Positions 26,163-34,867 of a stretch of DNA of 64,000 nucleotides are shown here, piece by piece (the stretch's first letter is position 1; each line of letters starts with the position of its first letter). A model generated the notes under the pieces. It searched no databases and was not told where the DNA came from. It was given only the letters and a program-made list of their open reading frames with translations. Source of the DNA: Prevotella sp. (GTDB taxonomy: Bacteria; Bacteroidota; Bacteroidia; Bacteroidales; Bacteroidaceae); NCBI GenBank assembly GCA_016291595.1, contig JAEEXN010000004.1:23030-87029 (forward strand). The letters are read 5' to 3'. A program made the translations under genes and the position numbers.

Positions 26163-27431
26163 ATGACAATTAATGAATTCAACTTTGCCGGTAAAAAGGC
26201 AATCGTACGTGTAGATTTCAACGTACCTCTCGACGAAAATGGTAAAATCACCGACGACACCCGCATCCGCGGTGCACTTCCCACTTTGAAGAAAGTGCTT
26301 AACGAAGGTGGTGCCCTTATTATTATGAGCCACATGGGTAAGCCAAAGGGCAAAGTGAATGCAAAGTTCTCTCTGGGTCAGATTGTTGATGCTGTCAGCG
26401 ATGCTTTGGGCGTAAAGGTTCAGTTTGCTCCCGACTGCGCTAAAGCAAAGGAGCAGGCCGATGCTTTGAAGGCTGGTGAGGTGCTGTTGCTTGAGAATCT
26501 TCGCTTCTATGCTGAGGAGGAAGGAAAACCTGTAGGAATTGACAAGGAAGATCCTGGCTATGAAGATGCTAAGAAAGCAATGAAGGCTAGCCAAAAAGAG
26601 TTTGCCAAGACTTTGGCCAGCTATGCTGACTGCTATGTGATGGACGCTTTCGGAACTGCTCATCGTAAGCATGCTTCGACTGCTGTTATTGCTGATTATT
26701 TTGATGCAGACAACAAGATGCTTGGTCTACTCATGGAGAAGGAAGTACAGGCTGTAGACAACGTTCTATCTAATATCAAACGCCCGTTCGTAGCTATTAT
26801 GGGTGGATCAAAGGTTTCTTCTAAGATTGGAATCATTGAGAATCTGCTTGGCAAAGTCGACAAACTCATTCTTTGTGGTGGAATGACCTATACATTTGCC
26901 AAGGCTCATGGTGGTGAAATTGGCAATTCTATTGTTGAGCTTGACAAACTAGATGTTGCTCTGGGCGTAGAGGAACTTGCCAAGAAGAACGGAGTGGAAC
27001 TTGTTCTTGGCTCAGACTGTACTGCAACAAATGGTCTCGATTTCGGTACTATGACCGTAAAGCCCGGTTCTGAGATTATCACCTGCTTGTCCAGTCAGGT
27101 TCCTGAAGGATTTGAAGGTGTTGATGCTGGTCCTGAGAGTCAGAAAGCATTTGCTGAGGCTATTAATGGCGCCAAGACTATTCTTTGGAATGGTCCCGCA
27201 GGTGTGTTTGAGTGTGACAGTTTTACTTCTGGAAGCCGTGCTATCGGTGATGCTATTGCTAAGGCAACAGCGGAAGGTGCTTTCTCGCTCATCGGTGGTG
27301 GCGATTCTGTCGCATGCGTCAACAAGTTTGGACTTGCTGATCAAGTGAGCTATATCTCTACTGGTGGTGGAGCTCTTCTTGAAGCCATCGAAGGTAAAGT
27401 CCTTCCTGGTGTAGCTGCAATTAAGGGTTAA
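26163..27431 (+). CDS. pgk: Phosphoglycerate kinase
   Basis: 422-residue glycolytic enzyme transferring phosphate between 1,3-bisphosphoglycerate and ADP. The N-terminal substrate domain has [10 protein letters not shown] and the basic patch residues around [11 protein letters not shown] and SHMGKPKG. The C-terminal nucleotide domain has GPAGVFE and the glycine-rich GGGDSVACV and STGGGALLE. It is slightly longer than the roughly 390-residue enterobacterial form, as in other Bacteroidetes. Single gene with its own promoter and terminator. Confidence 0.96.
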   Translation: MTINEFNFAGKKAIVRVDFNVPLDENGKITDDTRIRGALPTLKKVLNEGGALIIMSHMGKPKGKVNAKFSLGQIVDAVSDALGVKVQFAPDCAKAKEQADALKAGEVLLLENLRFYAEEEGKPVGIDKEDPGYEDAKKAMKASQKEFAKTLASYADCYVMDAFGTAHRKHASTAVIADYFDADNKMLGLLMEKEVQAVDNVLSNIKRPFVAIMGGSKVSSKIGIIENLLGKVDKLILCGGMTYTFAKAHGGEIGNSIVELDKLDVALGVEELAKKNGVELVLGSDCTATNGLDFGTMTVKPGSEIITCLSSQVPEGFEGVDAGPESQKAFAEAINGAKTILWNGPAGVFECDSFTSGSRAIGDAIAKATAEGAFSLIGGGDSVACVNKFGLADQVSYISTGGGALLEAIEGKVLPGVAAIKG

Positions 27432-27466
27432 TCGAAACATCTGCTATCGAAAACGATAATTAAATG

Positions 27467-27509
27467 GAACTCTCAGAAATCTCAATTTTCTGGGAGTTCT
27501 TTGTTTTTT
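27467..27509 (+). terminator. Intrinsic terminator after pgk
   Basis: GAACTCTCAGAAA (27467-27479) pairs with TTTCTGGGAGTTC (27487-27499), a 13-bp stem with one G-U pair and a 7-base loop, followed by TTTGTTTTTT. Confidence 0.88.
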
Positions 27510-27610
27510 GTAGAAAAAAACACTCAAAGGCCTTTTGATTGTTAAACATTCTTTAATATTTGTTTGTTTCATCATTTTTTAATACCTTAGCATGCTAAAT
27601 AATTTGGCCT

Positions 27611-28555
27611 ATGAGATTGAAAGTGTTTACCTTTGTGATTGCTCTGATGTTTGTGTGCATAACTCAGGCACAGGAAGAGATAGTCTTTGTACCGCAATGG
27701 ACAGCACAATCTCAGTTTGCGGGCTATTATGTAGCACTTGAGAAGGGCTTCTATAAAAAAGAAGGCCTGAGAGTTAGAATTGAGCATCCATACGCTTCCA
27801 ACTCATGTATTAACCTGTTGAAAGCAGGGAAATGCCATTTGATTACCCATCACCTGACTACGGCGATGTGCCATATTGATAATGGCTTTCATCTGGTGAA
27901 TGTACAACAAACATCGCAGAATAACAATCAGATGATTATCTCGCATAAACCCATTAGGAACATTCAGAGTCTGAATGGTATGCGCATTGGTCGATGGAAG
28001 GCTGGGTTCTGCGAGTTGGCAATGATTTTGGAGAAGCAACATAAACTAAGCATTGAATGGATTCCATTTATTCAGAACGTTAACTTGTTTGTCTCTGGAG
28101 CCATAGATGCTACTATGGCAATGAAATATAACGAATATTTCCAACTGAAGACCTCAGGAATTAGAATGCCAAGTGAGAATCTTCTCTATTTCTCAGATAT
28201 TGGCTACAATGTGCCCGAGGATGGTCTGTACACGACCCTGGAGTATTATAAGACGCATCAAATAGAAGTGGAGAAGTTTGTCAAGGCAACACGCGAGGGA
28301 TGGGAATGGGCGGCTGCCCATCCTGAGGAAACAATTGATATTGTCATGAATATGACAGATTATGATGATGTGAAAACTAACAAGCTGGTCCAGCGTTGGA
28401 TGTTACGCGAGTATTTAAACAGTATGATAGACAAAAAAACTGGGAAAAGAACATATAAACTTGAGAAGGATGCTCTCAAATTGGCAAATAATTTGTTATT
28501 ATCGAGCGGGTTCATTAAGAAACCTGTAACCTATCAACAAATCGTAAAGCCATGA
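27611..28555 (+). CDS. NMT1/THI5-like periplasmic substrate-binding protein
   Basis: 314-residue protein with a signal peptide (cleavage near QAQ-EE, residue 21). It then has the NMT1 fold: FVPQWTAQSQFAGYYVALEKGFY, a hallmark of binding proteins for pyrimidine or thiamine precursors and similar ligands, followed by SLNGMRIGRWK and the C-terminal lobe. No ABC permease or ATPase gene is nearby. Its stop codon overlaps the start of a membrane sensor-phosphatase (ATGA), suggesting it presents a ligand to the Cache sensor and does not feed a transporter. That role is inference. Its promoter is unclear; TACCTTAG at 27593-27600 is a near match. Confidence 0.88.
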   Translation: MRLKVFTFVIALMFVCITQAQEEIVFVPQWTAQSQFAGYYVALEKGFYKKEGLRVRIEHPYASNSCINLLKAGKCHLITHHLTTAMCHIDNGFHLVNVQQTSQNNNQMIISHKPIRNIQSLNGMRIGRWKAGFCELAMILEKQHKLSIEWIPFIQNVNLFVSGAIDATMAMKYNEYFQLKTSGIRMPSENLLYFSDIGYNVPEDGLYTTLEYYKTHQIEVEKFVKATREGWEWAAAHPEETIDIVMNMTDYDDVKTNKLVQRWMLREYLNSMIDKKTGKRTYKLEKDALKLANNLLLSSGFIKKPVTYQQIVKP

Positions 28556-30924
28556 GGTTTCCATCATTCCATACAAATGATTCGTTCAGCACAAGACTTA
28601 CTTATTGGGTTGTGTTGACTTCTGCCATTATATTCATTACGATTATACTGGTTATTGCTTTCTTTATGTCGGTGGGTATTATTTCCGAGGCTAAGGGCCA
28701 TGGAAGAGGCGTACTTAAAAATTCATCTTTGCGTATCAATAATGTTCTCTATTCAGTCGAGGTGGCTATTCAGAACAACATCTTTGAGATTAAGAACCAT
28801 TTGAAAGAGCCAGAGAAGATGTACGAGATAGCCAAGCGTATTGTTGAGCAGAATCCGACTATTTATGGTTCAGCAATAGCTTTTGAGCCTAATTATTATA
28901 AAGAGAAGGGAAAGTTTTTCTCACCTTATGCCTATCGTAATAATAGAAATGAAATAGATACCATGCAGTTGGGAACTGCAGACTATGAGTATCATTATAT
29001 GGATTGGTATCAGATTCCCAAATTGTTGAAAACAGATTATTGGAGTGAGCCTTATTATGACAGTGGCGGTGGTGAGACTATCATGACCACATACTCATAT
29101 CCGCTTGAGGATGAAAATGGTGACATTTTCGCGATTGTAACGGCAGATGTGTCACTAGAGTGGCTTACAAAGATTATCACAAATATGAAGTATCATGAAA
29201 AGGCGTATAACTTTGTTGTGAGCCGCTCGGGTACTTTTATCGTTCATCCCGATCAGAGCAAGATTCTCAAGGAAACGTTGTTCACTTATACGTCTGAACA
29301 ATCTGATACTCTTGATTATAGAATTGCATATGACATGTTGGCCGGTAATGATTCGATGGCTATCATTAAAGATGCAGGTGTGAGGAGCGTTCTTTTCTAT
29401 GCTCCTATTAAACGGATGGGATGGTCAATTGGCATAATCTGCCCTTCTGTCGAATTTTTCTCGAATGGTATCGGTGCTCTTGCTACTATTGCCTTTTTGA
29501 TGATATTAGGCTTGGTAATCTTGTCGTATGTCTGTCGAAAGGTGTTAAAACGTCTGACTAAGCCCCTCTCATTATTTGCACAGTCTGCTGATGAGATTGC
29601 TAAAGGAAACATCGAGGTTCCTTTACCTGAGATTAATACACAGGATGAGATGAAGACGATGCACGACTCGTTTGAGGTGATGCAGCATTCTCTCTCTGCA
29701 CGCATTGAGGAACTGAAGGAGATTAATGAGCAAAAAGGACGCATTCAGGGAGAACTTCAGGTTGCCAGAAATATTCAGTTAGCGATGATTCCCAAGCAGT
29801 TCCCGGCTTTTACAGATCGTGATGATATTGACGTGTACGGAATGTTGGACCCTGCTAAAGCGGTAGGTGGCGACCTATACGATTTCTATATCCGCGATGA
29901 GAAGCTTTTCTTCTGCATTGGTGATGTCAGCGGAAAAGGTGTTCCTGCTTCTCTTGTTATGGCTATGACCAGAAGCTTTTTCCGAAGTATATCGAGGCAC
30001 GAGAGCTTGCCTTATCGTATTGTCATGCATATAAACGAGGCTCTGAGTGATATGAATGACACAATGTTCTTTGTTACATTGATTGTTGGGGCTCTTGACT
30101 TGCCATCTGGACGTTTGCGATATTGTAATGCAGGACATTGTGCGCCTTTGCTTATTAGCAAGAATACAGGATTCCTTCCAGTTTCATCTAATTTGCCTAT
30201 TGGTATTATAAGCGATTTCAAATATGAGGCCCAGGAAACCCACATTGATTCTGGTACTACAATATTCCTTTATACAGATGGCCTGACCGAAGCAGAAAAC
30301 ATTTCTCATGAGCAATATGGAGAAGATAGGATGTTTAAGACTGCTGATGAGATAAGGGATAAACAGTTAAACGCTGAGCAGACTATACAAGGGTTGAATG
30401 ACAGTGTTCGCCAGTTTGTGAACGGGGCTGCACAGAGTGATGACCTTACCATGTTGGCCATTCGATATAAAAAGGAGAATCTGGAGGTACGCCTCAGTGA
30501 AAGCCTTACACTGCCCAATGACATTGAAACAATTCCAGAACTGAACATGTTTGTAGATCGTGTGTGCGAAAGTGTTGGCTTTGACATGGCGACTACCGCT
30601 AGCCTCAATCTTGCTATGGAGGAAGCAGTCGTGAACGTGATGAATTATGCATATCCTAAATCTTTGAAAGGACTCATCACTATCAGAGCGATTGCAAACG
30701 ACGCTAGGCTCAAGTTCATCATTACGGATAGTGGAACGCCTTTTGACCCTACTACCAAAGAGGATGCAGACATCACTCTTTCAGCGACGGAAAGACCGAT
30801 AGGAGGACTGGGAATATATCTTGTAAGACAGATAATGGACTCTGTGAATTATGAGCGTATTGACGATATGAATGTGCTCACTTTACGCAAGAAACTCTCA
30901 ACGAATAACGAAGCAATTGAATGA
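28552..30924 (+). CDS. Membrane sensor: Cache-HAMP-PP2C (SpoIIE/RsbU-like) phosphatase fused to a HATPase domain
   Basis: 790-residue inner-membrane protein. Order: transmembrane helix about 17-42, periplasmic double Cache-like sensor about 45-300, transmembrane helix about 307-328, HAMP about 329-382, a short coiled coil 383-407, PP2C phosphatase about 410-638 and an RsbW-like histidine-kinase-type ATPase about 650-785. PP2C metal residues are visible in GGDLYD (Asp441), GDVSGKG (Asp458), YTDGLTE (Asp576) and QSDDLT (Asp629, Asp630). The ATPase has EEAVVNVMNYAYP (N box), DSGTPFDP and GGLGIYLV (751-758). One chain thus holds the phosphatase and the kinase-like half of a partner switch. Both ends overlap the neighbouring genes by four bases, so the three are translationally coupled. 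Confidence 0.92.
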   Translation: MRFPSFHTNDSFSTRLTYWVVLTSAIIFITIILVIAFFMSVGIISEAKGHGRGVLKNSSLRINNVLYSVEVAIQNNIFEIKNHLKEPEKMYEIAKRIVEQNPTIYGSAIAFEPNYYKEKGKFFSPYAYRNNRNEIDTMQLGTADYEYHYMDWYQIPKLLKTDYWSEPYYDSGGGETIMTTYSYPLEDENGDIFAIVTADVSLEWLTKIITNMKYHEKAYNFVVSRSGTFIVHPDQSKILKETLFTYTSEQSDTLDYRIAYDMLAGNDSMAIIKDAGVRSVLFYAPIKRMGWSIGIICPSVEFFSNGIGALATIAFLMILGLVILSYVCRKVLKRLTKPLSLFAQSADEIAKGNIEVPLPEINTQDEMKTMHDSFEVMQHSLSARIEELKEINEQKGRIQGELQVARNIQLAMIPKQFPAFTDRDDIDVYGMLDPAKAVGGDLYDFYIRDEKLFFCIGDVSGKGVPASLVMAMTRSFFRSISRHESLPYRIVMHINEALSDMNDTMFFVTLIVGALDLPSGRLRYCNAGHCAPLLISKNTGFLPVSSNLPIGIISDFKYEAQETHIDSGTTIFLYTDGLTEAENISHEQYGEDRMFKTADEIRDKQLNAEQTIQGLNDSVRQFVNGAAQSDDLTMLAIRYKKENLEVRLSESLTLPNDIETIPELNMFVDRVCESVGFDMATTASLNLAMEEAVVNVMNYAYPKSLKGLITIRAIANDARLKFIITDSGTPFDPTTKEDADITLSATERPIGGLGIYLVRQIMDSVNYERIDDMNVLTLRKKLSTNNEAIE

Positions 30925-32723
30925 AATATATGGGAAGTATCATTTTTCTAGGGCTTAACCTTTATGCATGGATAACAATCATTACGGTGCTGAGTATCTT
31001 CATCGTGATGTCGCGAACGCGTATTCCTGCCGAAGTGGCATTCCTAGGCGCGCTGACCGTACTTCTCACTTTTGGCATTATTACCGAGGCTGAGGGAATG
31101 GCAGGATTTGGTAGTGAACCTGTAGTGGTTCATGCTGCCTTTTTCATTGTGATTGCGGGTCTCATGCAGACAGGAGTGCTATATTGGCTAACCAAACATT
31201 TATTGGGTATTCCGCAGAATTACAAGCAGGCTATCGTCAAGCTTATGGTTCCCATTGCAAGTTTAGGTGCATTGTTGAACGCAGTCAATGTCGTAGCTCT
31301 GTTTATTGACGTTGTGAAGATTTGGGCGCGACGTCTCAACACGCAGCCCTCAAGGCTACTCATTCCTTTGAGTTATGCGGCAACATTAGGTGGGACCTGT
31401 ACGCTTATAGGCAACTCTTCTAATCTAGTTATCTCCGGTCTTTATGCAGATCAGACAGGCCATTCCATGAATCTTTTCGCCCCCTTAATACCAGGAATGT
31501 TCTGCTCCATAGTTGGAATTGGATTGGTTGTCCTTTTGCGTAATATGATTCCGTTGCGCGAGTCACCTGAGAGTTCTTTCGAGTCAACTAGTGACTATAC
31601 AGTTGAGTTGCTTGTGCCGACAGACAATCCCTCGGTTGGATTGACCGTAAACGAAGCTAATTTGCGCAATGTGCGTGGTGGATCACTCATTGAGATTGTA
31701 CGTTTTGACAAAGAGATTATTTCACCAGTCCCCAATGATGAGTTTATCCTTGGCGGTGACAGACTTATTTATTCCGGACAGATTAATGAATTGTTGGAAC
31801 TAAAACGAACGCACGATCTTGTTGCTGCCGACCATCATGTCTATAGTATCAGCGAGATTGATAACAATCGTAAAATGCGTACCGCATATATTGGTTTTGG
31901 AAGCGACTTGATAGGGTCACGTATGAGTGAAAACAAGTTTGAACACCGTACAGATATGGTGTTGGTTGCCGTAGCACGTCAAGGACGGCGTGTTGACCAG
32001 CAGCCTCGTGAGGTGACACTGGAAGCTGGTGATACGCTTCTGCTGGAGTGTCCTCCAAAAGATGATCGCGAGATTGAGCAGATTACGAAGGGCAGCCTTA
32101 CCTTTTTTAATTCTCACTTTGTTCCTCAATTGGGAAAAAAGACAATAATTGCATCTGTTATTCTGCTCGTAATGTTCCTTTTGTCTTCGTTCCATGTACT
32201 ACCGCTTATGGCAACCACCATGCTTGCAGCAGGAGCTATGCTCATTTTTAAGTGCTGCCGAATGCAAAAAGTGGTCAACTACATAGAATGGGAGTTGCTG
32301 CTCATTCTCGGTGCAACGGTGGTTTTTAGTACGGCTATCACCAAAACAGGTATTGCCGATGTTATAGCCAATAATGTGTTAGATATCTGCGGTCACCACC
32401 CCTATATAATAATGATTGTTATGTGTGTTCTCGCCTCTTTGGTAAGCGAGTTTGTCAGTGATGTGGGTGCAAGCGGTGTGTTCTTTCCTATTGTCTATCA
32501 GGAAGCAGTTGCATTAGGATGTAATCCCATGCCATTTGTCATTTCTCTGATGATAGCCGTAACAACCAGCTTTGCTTCCCCCATTGGCTCTAGTACACAT
32601 ATGCTTATCTATGGTCCAGGTGGATTTCGCTTTAGCGATTTTCTCAAGATCGGGTTTTGGATGCACTTGGTGTTATTAGCAGCCAATCTGCTCATTGTTA
32701 ATCTCGTTTACCCATTGTACTAA
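30921..32723 (+). CDS. SLC13/DASS-type permease with two cytosolic RCK_C (TrkA-C) domains
   Basis: 600-residue membrane transporter. Hydrophobic helices fill residues 1 to about 210, then a cytosolic insert of about 190 residues holds two RCK_C-like domains (one around GLTVNEANLRNVRGGSLIEIV, one around GSRMSENKFEHRTDMVLVAV). A second set of helices follows from about 405 to the end. Substrate motifs recalling the family are GGTCTLIGNSSNLVISG and ASPIGSSTHMLIYGPG. Family members carry sulfate or dicarboxylates with sodium; the substrate here is unknown. Its start overlaps the sensor-phosphatase stop codon, so the sensor may control it or sense its substrate. Confidence 0.88.
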   Translation: MKYMGSIIFLGLNLYAWITIITVLSIFIVMSRTRIPAEVAFLGALTVLLTFGIITEAEGMAGFGSEPVVVHAAFFIVIAGLMQTGVLYWLTKHLLGIPQNYKQAIVKLMVPIASLGALLNAVNVVALFIDVVKIWARRLNTQPSRLLIPLSYAATLGGTCTLIGNSSNLVISGLYADQTGHSMNLFAPLIPGMFCSIVGIGLVVLLRNMIPLRESPESSFESTSDYTVELLVPTDNPSVGLTVNEANLRNVRGGSLIEIVRFDKEIISPVPNDEFILGGDRLIYSGQINELLELKRTHDLVAADHHVYSISEIDNNRKMRTAYIGFGSDLIGSRMSENKFEHRTDMVLVAVARQGRRVDQQPREVTLEAGDTLLLECPPKDDREIEQITKGSLTFFNSHFVPQLGKKTIIASVILLVMFLLSSFHVLPLMATTMLAAGAMLIFKCCRMQKVVNYIEWELLLILGATVVFSTAITKTGIADVIANNVLDICGHHPYIIMIVMCVLASLVSEFVSDVGASGVFFPIVYQEAVALGCNPMPFVISLMIAVTTSFASPIGSSTHMLIYGPGGFRFSDFLKIGFWMHLVLLAANLLIVNLVYPLY

Positions 32724-32734
32724 CTTATAAATAT

Positions 32735-32797
32735 AGAGCAATGAGTTAAGGATACAGAGCAATGAGTTATGATTGTAGAGTAATGAGTTAGCGTCGT
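32735..32797 (+). repeat. Three 21-bp tandem repeats before the STAS genes
   Basis: Units start at 32735, 32756 and 32777, each beginning AGAG(C/T)AATGAGTTA with a variable 7-base tail; a degenerate fourth unit follows. They lie 12 bases after the permease stop and about 65 bases before the first STAS gene. They may bind a regulator or act in the RNA. Confidence 0.8.
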
Positions 32798-32862
32798 AAA
32801 GATGTGAGTATGAGTAATAAGTGAGAATAAGAATAGTATTAACAATTTAAAATAGAAGGATT

Positions 32863-33174
32863 ATGAAAACAACATTTCGTGAGGAAGATGGCAAGTTCAT
32901 TGTCACACTCGAAGGTCGTCTCGACACAACTGCATCAGAGCAAACCGCTAAAGAGTTGGAAGTTCTTAACGATTGTACGGGACACGATATTCTAATTGAT
33001 TGCTCGAGACTGGAGTACATAAGCAGTTCTGGTCTGCGCATTCTTCTCAACATTCGCAAATACGCAGGAGCTGTTGGAAGCAAAGTCATTATAAAGAATA
33101 TGAGGGACGATATTCGTAAAGTGTTCGATATGACTGGATTTAGCAACATCTTCATAATTCAGAACGATTTATAA
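32863..33174 (+). CDS. STAS-domain anti-sigma factor antagonist-like protein 1
   Basis: 103-residue single STAS domain similar to SpoIIAA and RsbV. The phosphorylation loop is LEYISSSGLRILLNIRK, with Ser56 at the position of the regulatory serine (the usual Asp two before it is Ser54). The C-terminal helix NMRDDIRKVFDMTGF is typical of Bacteroidetes members. In partner switching such a protein is phosphorylated by an RsbW-type ATPase and dephosphorylated by a PP2C; both activities are encoded by the sensor two genes upstream. Bacteroidetes lack SigB, so the target is not obvious. Confidence 0.92.
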   Translation: MKTTFREEDGKFIVTLEGRLDTTASEQTAKELEVLNDCTGHDILIDCSRLEYISSSGLRILLNIRKYAGAVGSKVIIKNMRDDIRKVFDMTGFSNIFIIQNDL

Positions 33175-33294
33175 AACATAGAAATAGATTATATAGTATT
33201 TGAGCATGTTGGAGATTGGAATTAGTAAGAAGAGAGATTAAAACTCAATTCTGTTTTCCTGTCTCCCATACTTAAATTTAAAACAACAACTTTT

Positions 33295-33600
33295 ATGGTT
33301 ATAGATATTAAAGAGCAAAATGGCGGTATCATCGCATCATTGAATGGGCGACTTGATACTCCTGCGGCTGTAAAGGCACAGGACAGTTTCAAACCTTTGC
33401 ATGAGGAAGCTGATAAGGAGATTATTCTTGAGTGTACAAAACTTGAATACATTAGCAGTTCTGGTCTGCGCCTTTTCCTCGCATTGCGCAAAGAAGCTGC
33501 AGCCAAAGGAGGTAGAGTCATTATCAAGAACATTAATGACGACATTCGCAAGGTGTTCATGATGACTGGTTTTTTTAATCTCTTCGAAATACGCCCATAA
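33295..33600 (+). CDS. STAS-domain anti-sigma factor antagonist-like protein 2
   Basis: 101-residue paralogue of the preceding protein, with the same EYISSSGLR loop (Ser56) and NDDIRKVFMMTGF near the end. The N-terminal halves have diverged more than the phospho-loop. It is only five bases before the RelA/SpoT-domain gene, so the two are surely co-transcribed. The 120 bases between the two STAS genes contain no gene or clear promoter. Confidence 0.92.
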   Translation: MVIDIKEQNGGIIASLNGRLDTPAAVKAQDSFKPLHEEADKEIILECTKLEYISSSGLRLFLALRKEAAAKGGRVIIKNINDDIRKVFMMTGFFNLFEIRP

Positions 33601-33605
33601 AGTGC

Positions 33606-34712
33606 ATGGACGATTTTGCGCTGGACTTGCATACTAAGATCTTACTCGAAGAGTTTCGAGCCATACGACCTTCTGTAGAGATTCTGCAGAAGGTTGTAAT
33701 GGAGAAACTTAACGAGCTAGTCGAGAGTAGTGGTATAGAACTTAATGCTGTCGAGTCGCGAGTGAAATCTGAACAGAGCCTCGTGGGTAAACTCGAGCGT
33801 AAAGGGCATAAGTATCAGTCTGTGAAAGATGTCACAGATCTCTTTGGTGCGCGCATTATAGTTTTTTTTAATGAAGATGTTGACAGAATTGCGTCTATGG
33901 CAGAAGCTCTTTTCGATATCGACTGGGAGAATTCTGTAGATAAGCGTCGTATACACAATTATGATACTTTTGGCTACAATTCGTTACACTATATTTGTAA
34001 GTTGCCAGTCTCTCTCTACTATGACCCGCAACATCCGGAGTTGAATGCTATGCCATTTGAGTTGCAGATGCGAACTGCATTGCAGCATGTATGGTCGGTT
34101 ATACAACATGATATAGGCTACAAGTCTGAGATCGACATACCAGTTGAGTACAAAAGAAATATCAGCCGTCTTGCAGGTCTGTTAGAGCTTGCTGATAATG
34201 AGTTCAGCCGTATACGTTCCTCAGTGAGTGATTACCATCGGCGTACACAGCTACTCATGAAAAAAGGTCAGCTTGATCAGATTACTCTTGACGGTGACAC
34301 CTTCCGTACTTATCTTAGTATGCGGCCATTTGATAATCTTAATCGCCGTATTGCAGGAATTAATCAGGCTGAACTACATGTTTCTTCTGTACTGCACTAT
34401 CTTAAAGCTCTTCGTCACATGGGGCTTAACACCCTTGCCGACATCGAGCAAATGCTTCACGATGATGCTGATGATGCATACCAACTTGCACTAATCCAGT
34501 TGGGCAGTACGGACATAGATATCCTCTCCGATTCTGTAGGCATACAAAACTTATGCATTGTTCATATCCTCAAAACTGGTGGCACAGAGGCAAATCTCTG
34601 TGAATTTTTTAACCTTATCAATGGTAGATCCAAACAACATGAAGTGATGGCTTCTTACATTGTTGAGCAGGCTCAAAGGCTCGCATTTATGAACATAGAT
34701 AAAGAGAAGTAA
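33606..34712 (+). CDS. RelA/SpoT-domain protein (putative small alarmone synthetase) with unique C-terminal extension
   Basis: 368-residue cytosolic protein. Residues 1 to about 205 form a RelA/SpoT synthetase domain: SRVKSEQSLVGKL (51-63), DLFGARII (Asp78), FGYNSLH (Tyr124, His128), FELQMRT (Glu152) and HVWSVIQHDIGYK. The core catalytic residues of (p)ppGpp synthetases seem present. There is no HD hydrolase, TGS or ACT domain. The C-terminal 160 residues are helical and I do not recognise them; they could bind the STAS proteins. It ends the gene run, before a strong terminator. Being directly downstream of two STAS genes is the main clue to its control. Confidence 0.87.
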   Translation: MDDFALDLHTKILLEEFRAIRPSVEILQKVVMEKLNELVESSGIELNAVESRVKSEQSLVGKLERKGHKYQSVKDVTDLFGARIIVFFNEDVDRIASMAEALFDIDWENSVDKRRIHNYDTFGYNSLHYICKLPVSLYYDPQHPELNAMPFELQMRTALQHVWSVIQHDIGYKSEIDIPVEYKRNISRLAGLLELADNEFSRIRSSVSDYHRRTQLLMKKGQLDQITLDGDTFRTYLSMRPFDNLNRRIAGINQAELHVSSVLHYLKALRHMGLNTLADIEQMLHDDADDAYQLALIQLGSTDIDILSDSVGIQNLCIVHILKTGGTEANLCEFFNLINGRSKQHEVMASYIVEQAQRLAFMNIDKEK

Positions 34713-34810
34713 GACAGACAACAGCATCATTTCACATTAGTTCTTCCTTTATTTATAGTGAAAACCATCTTGGGGCTATCAAATAATGCAAAGTGAAAAT
34801 GAAATGTCAT

Positions 34811-34856
34811 AAAAATAGGGCGGAAACTGTAATTGACAGTCCCCACCCTATTTTTT
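34811..34856. terminator. Bidirectional terminator between the RSH gene and mutB
   Basis: AAAAATAGGG (34811-34820) pairs with CCCTATTTTT (34846-34855) and the inner ACTGT with ACAGT (34826-34840). T-runs occur on both strands (TTTTTT at 34851-34856, and AAAAA at 34811-34815 read on the minus strand). It sits between convergent genes. Confidence 0.85.
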
Positions 34857-34867
34857 GTTATAAAAGA

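Noticed and set aside
32735..32797. Short CRISPR-like array
   Set aside because: Units are 21 bp with 7-base variable tails and no spacers of CRISPR length, and no cas genes are present.
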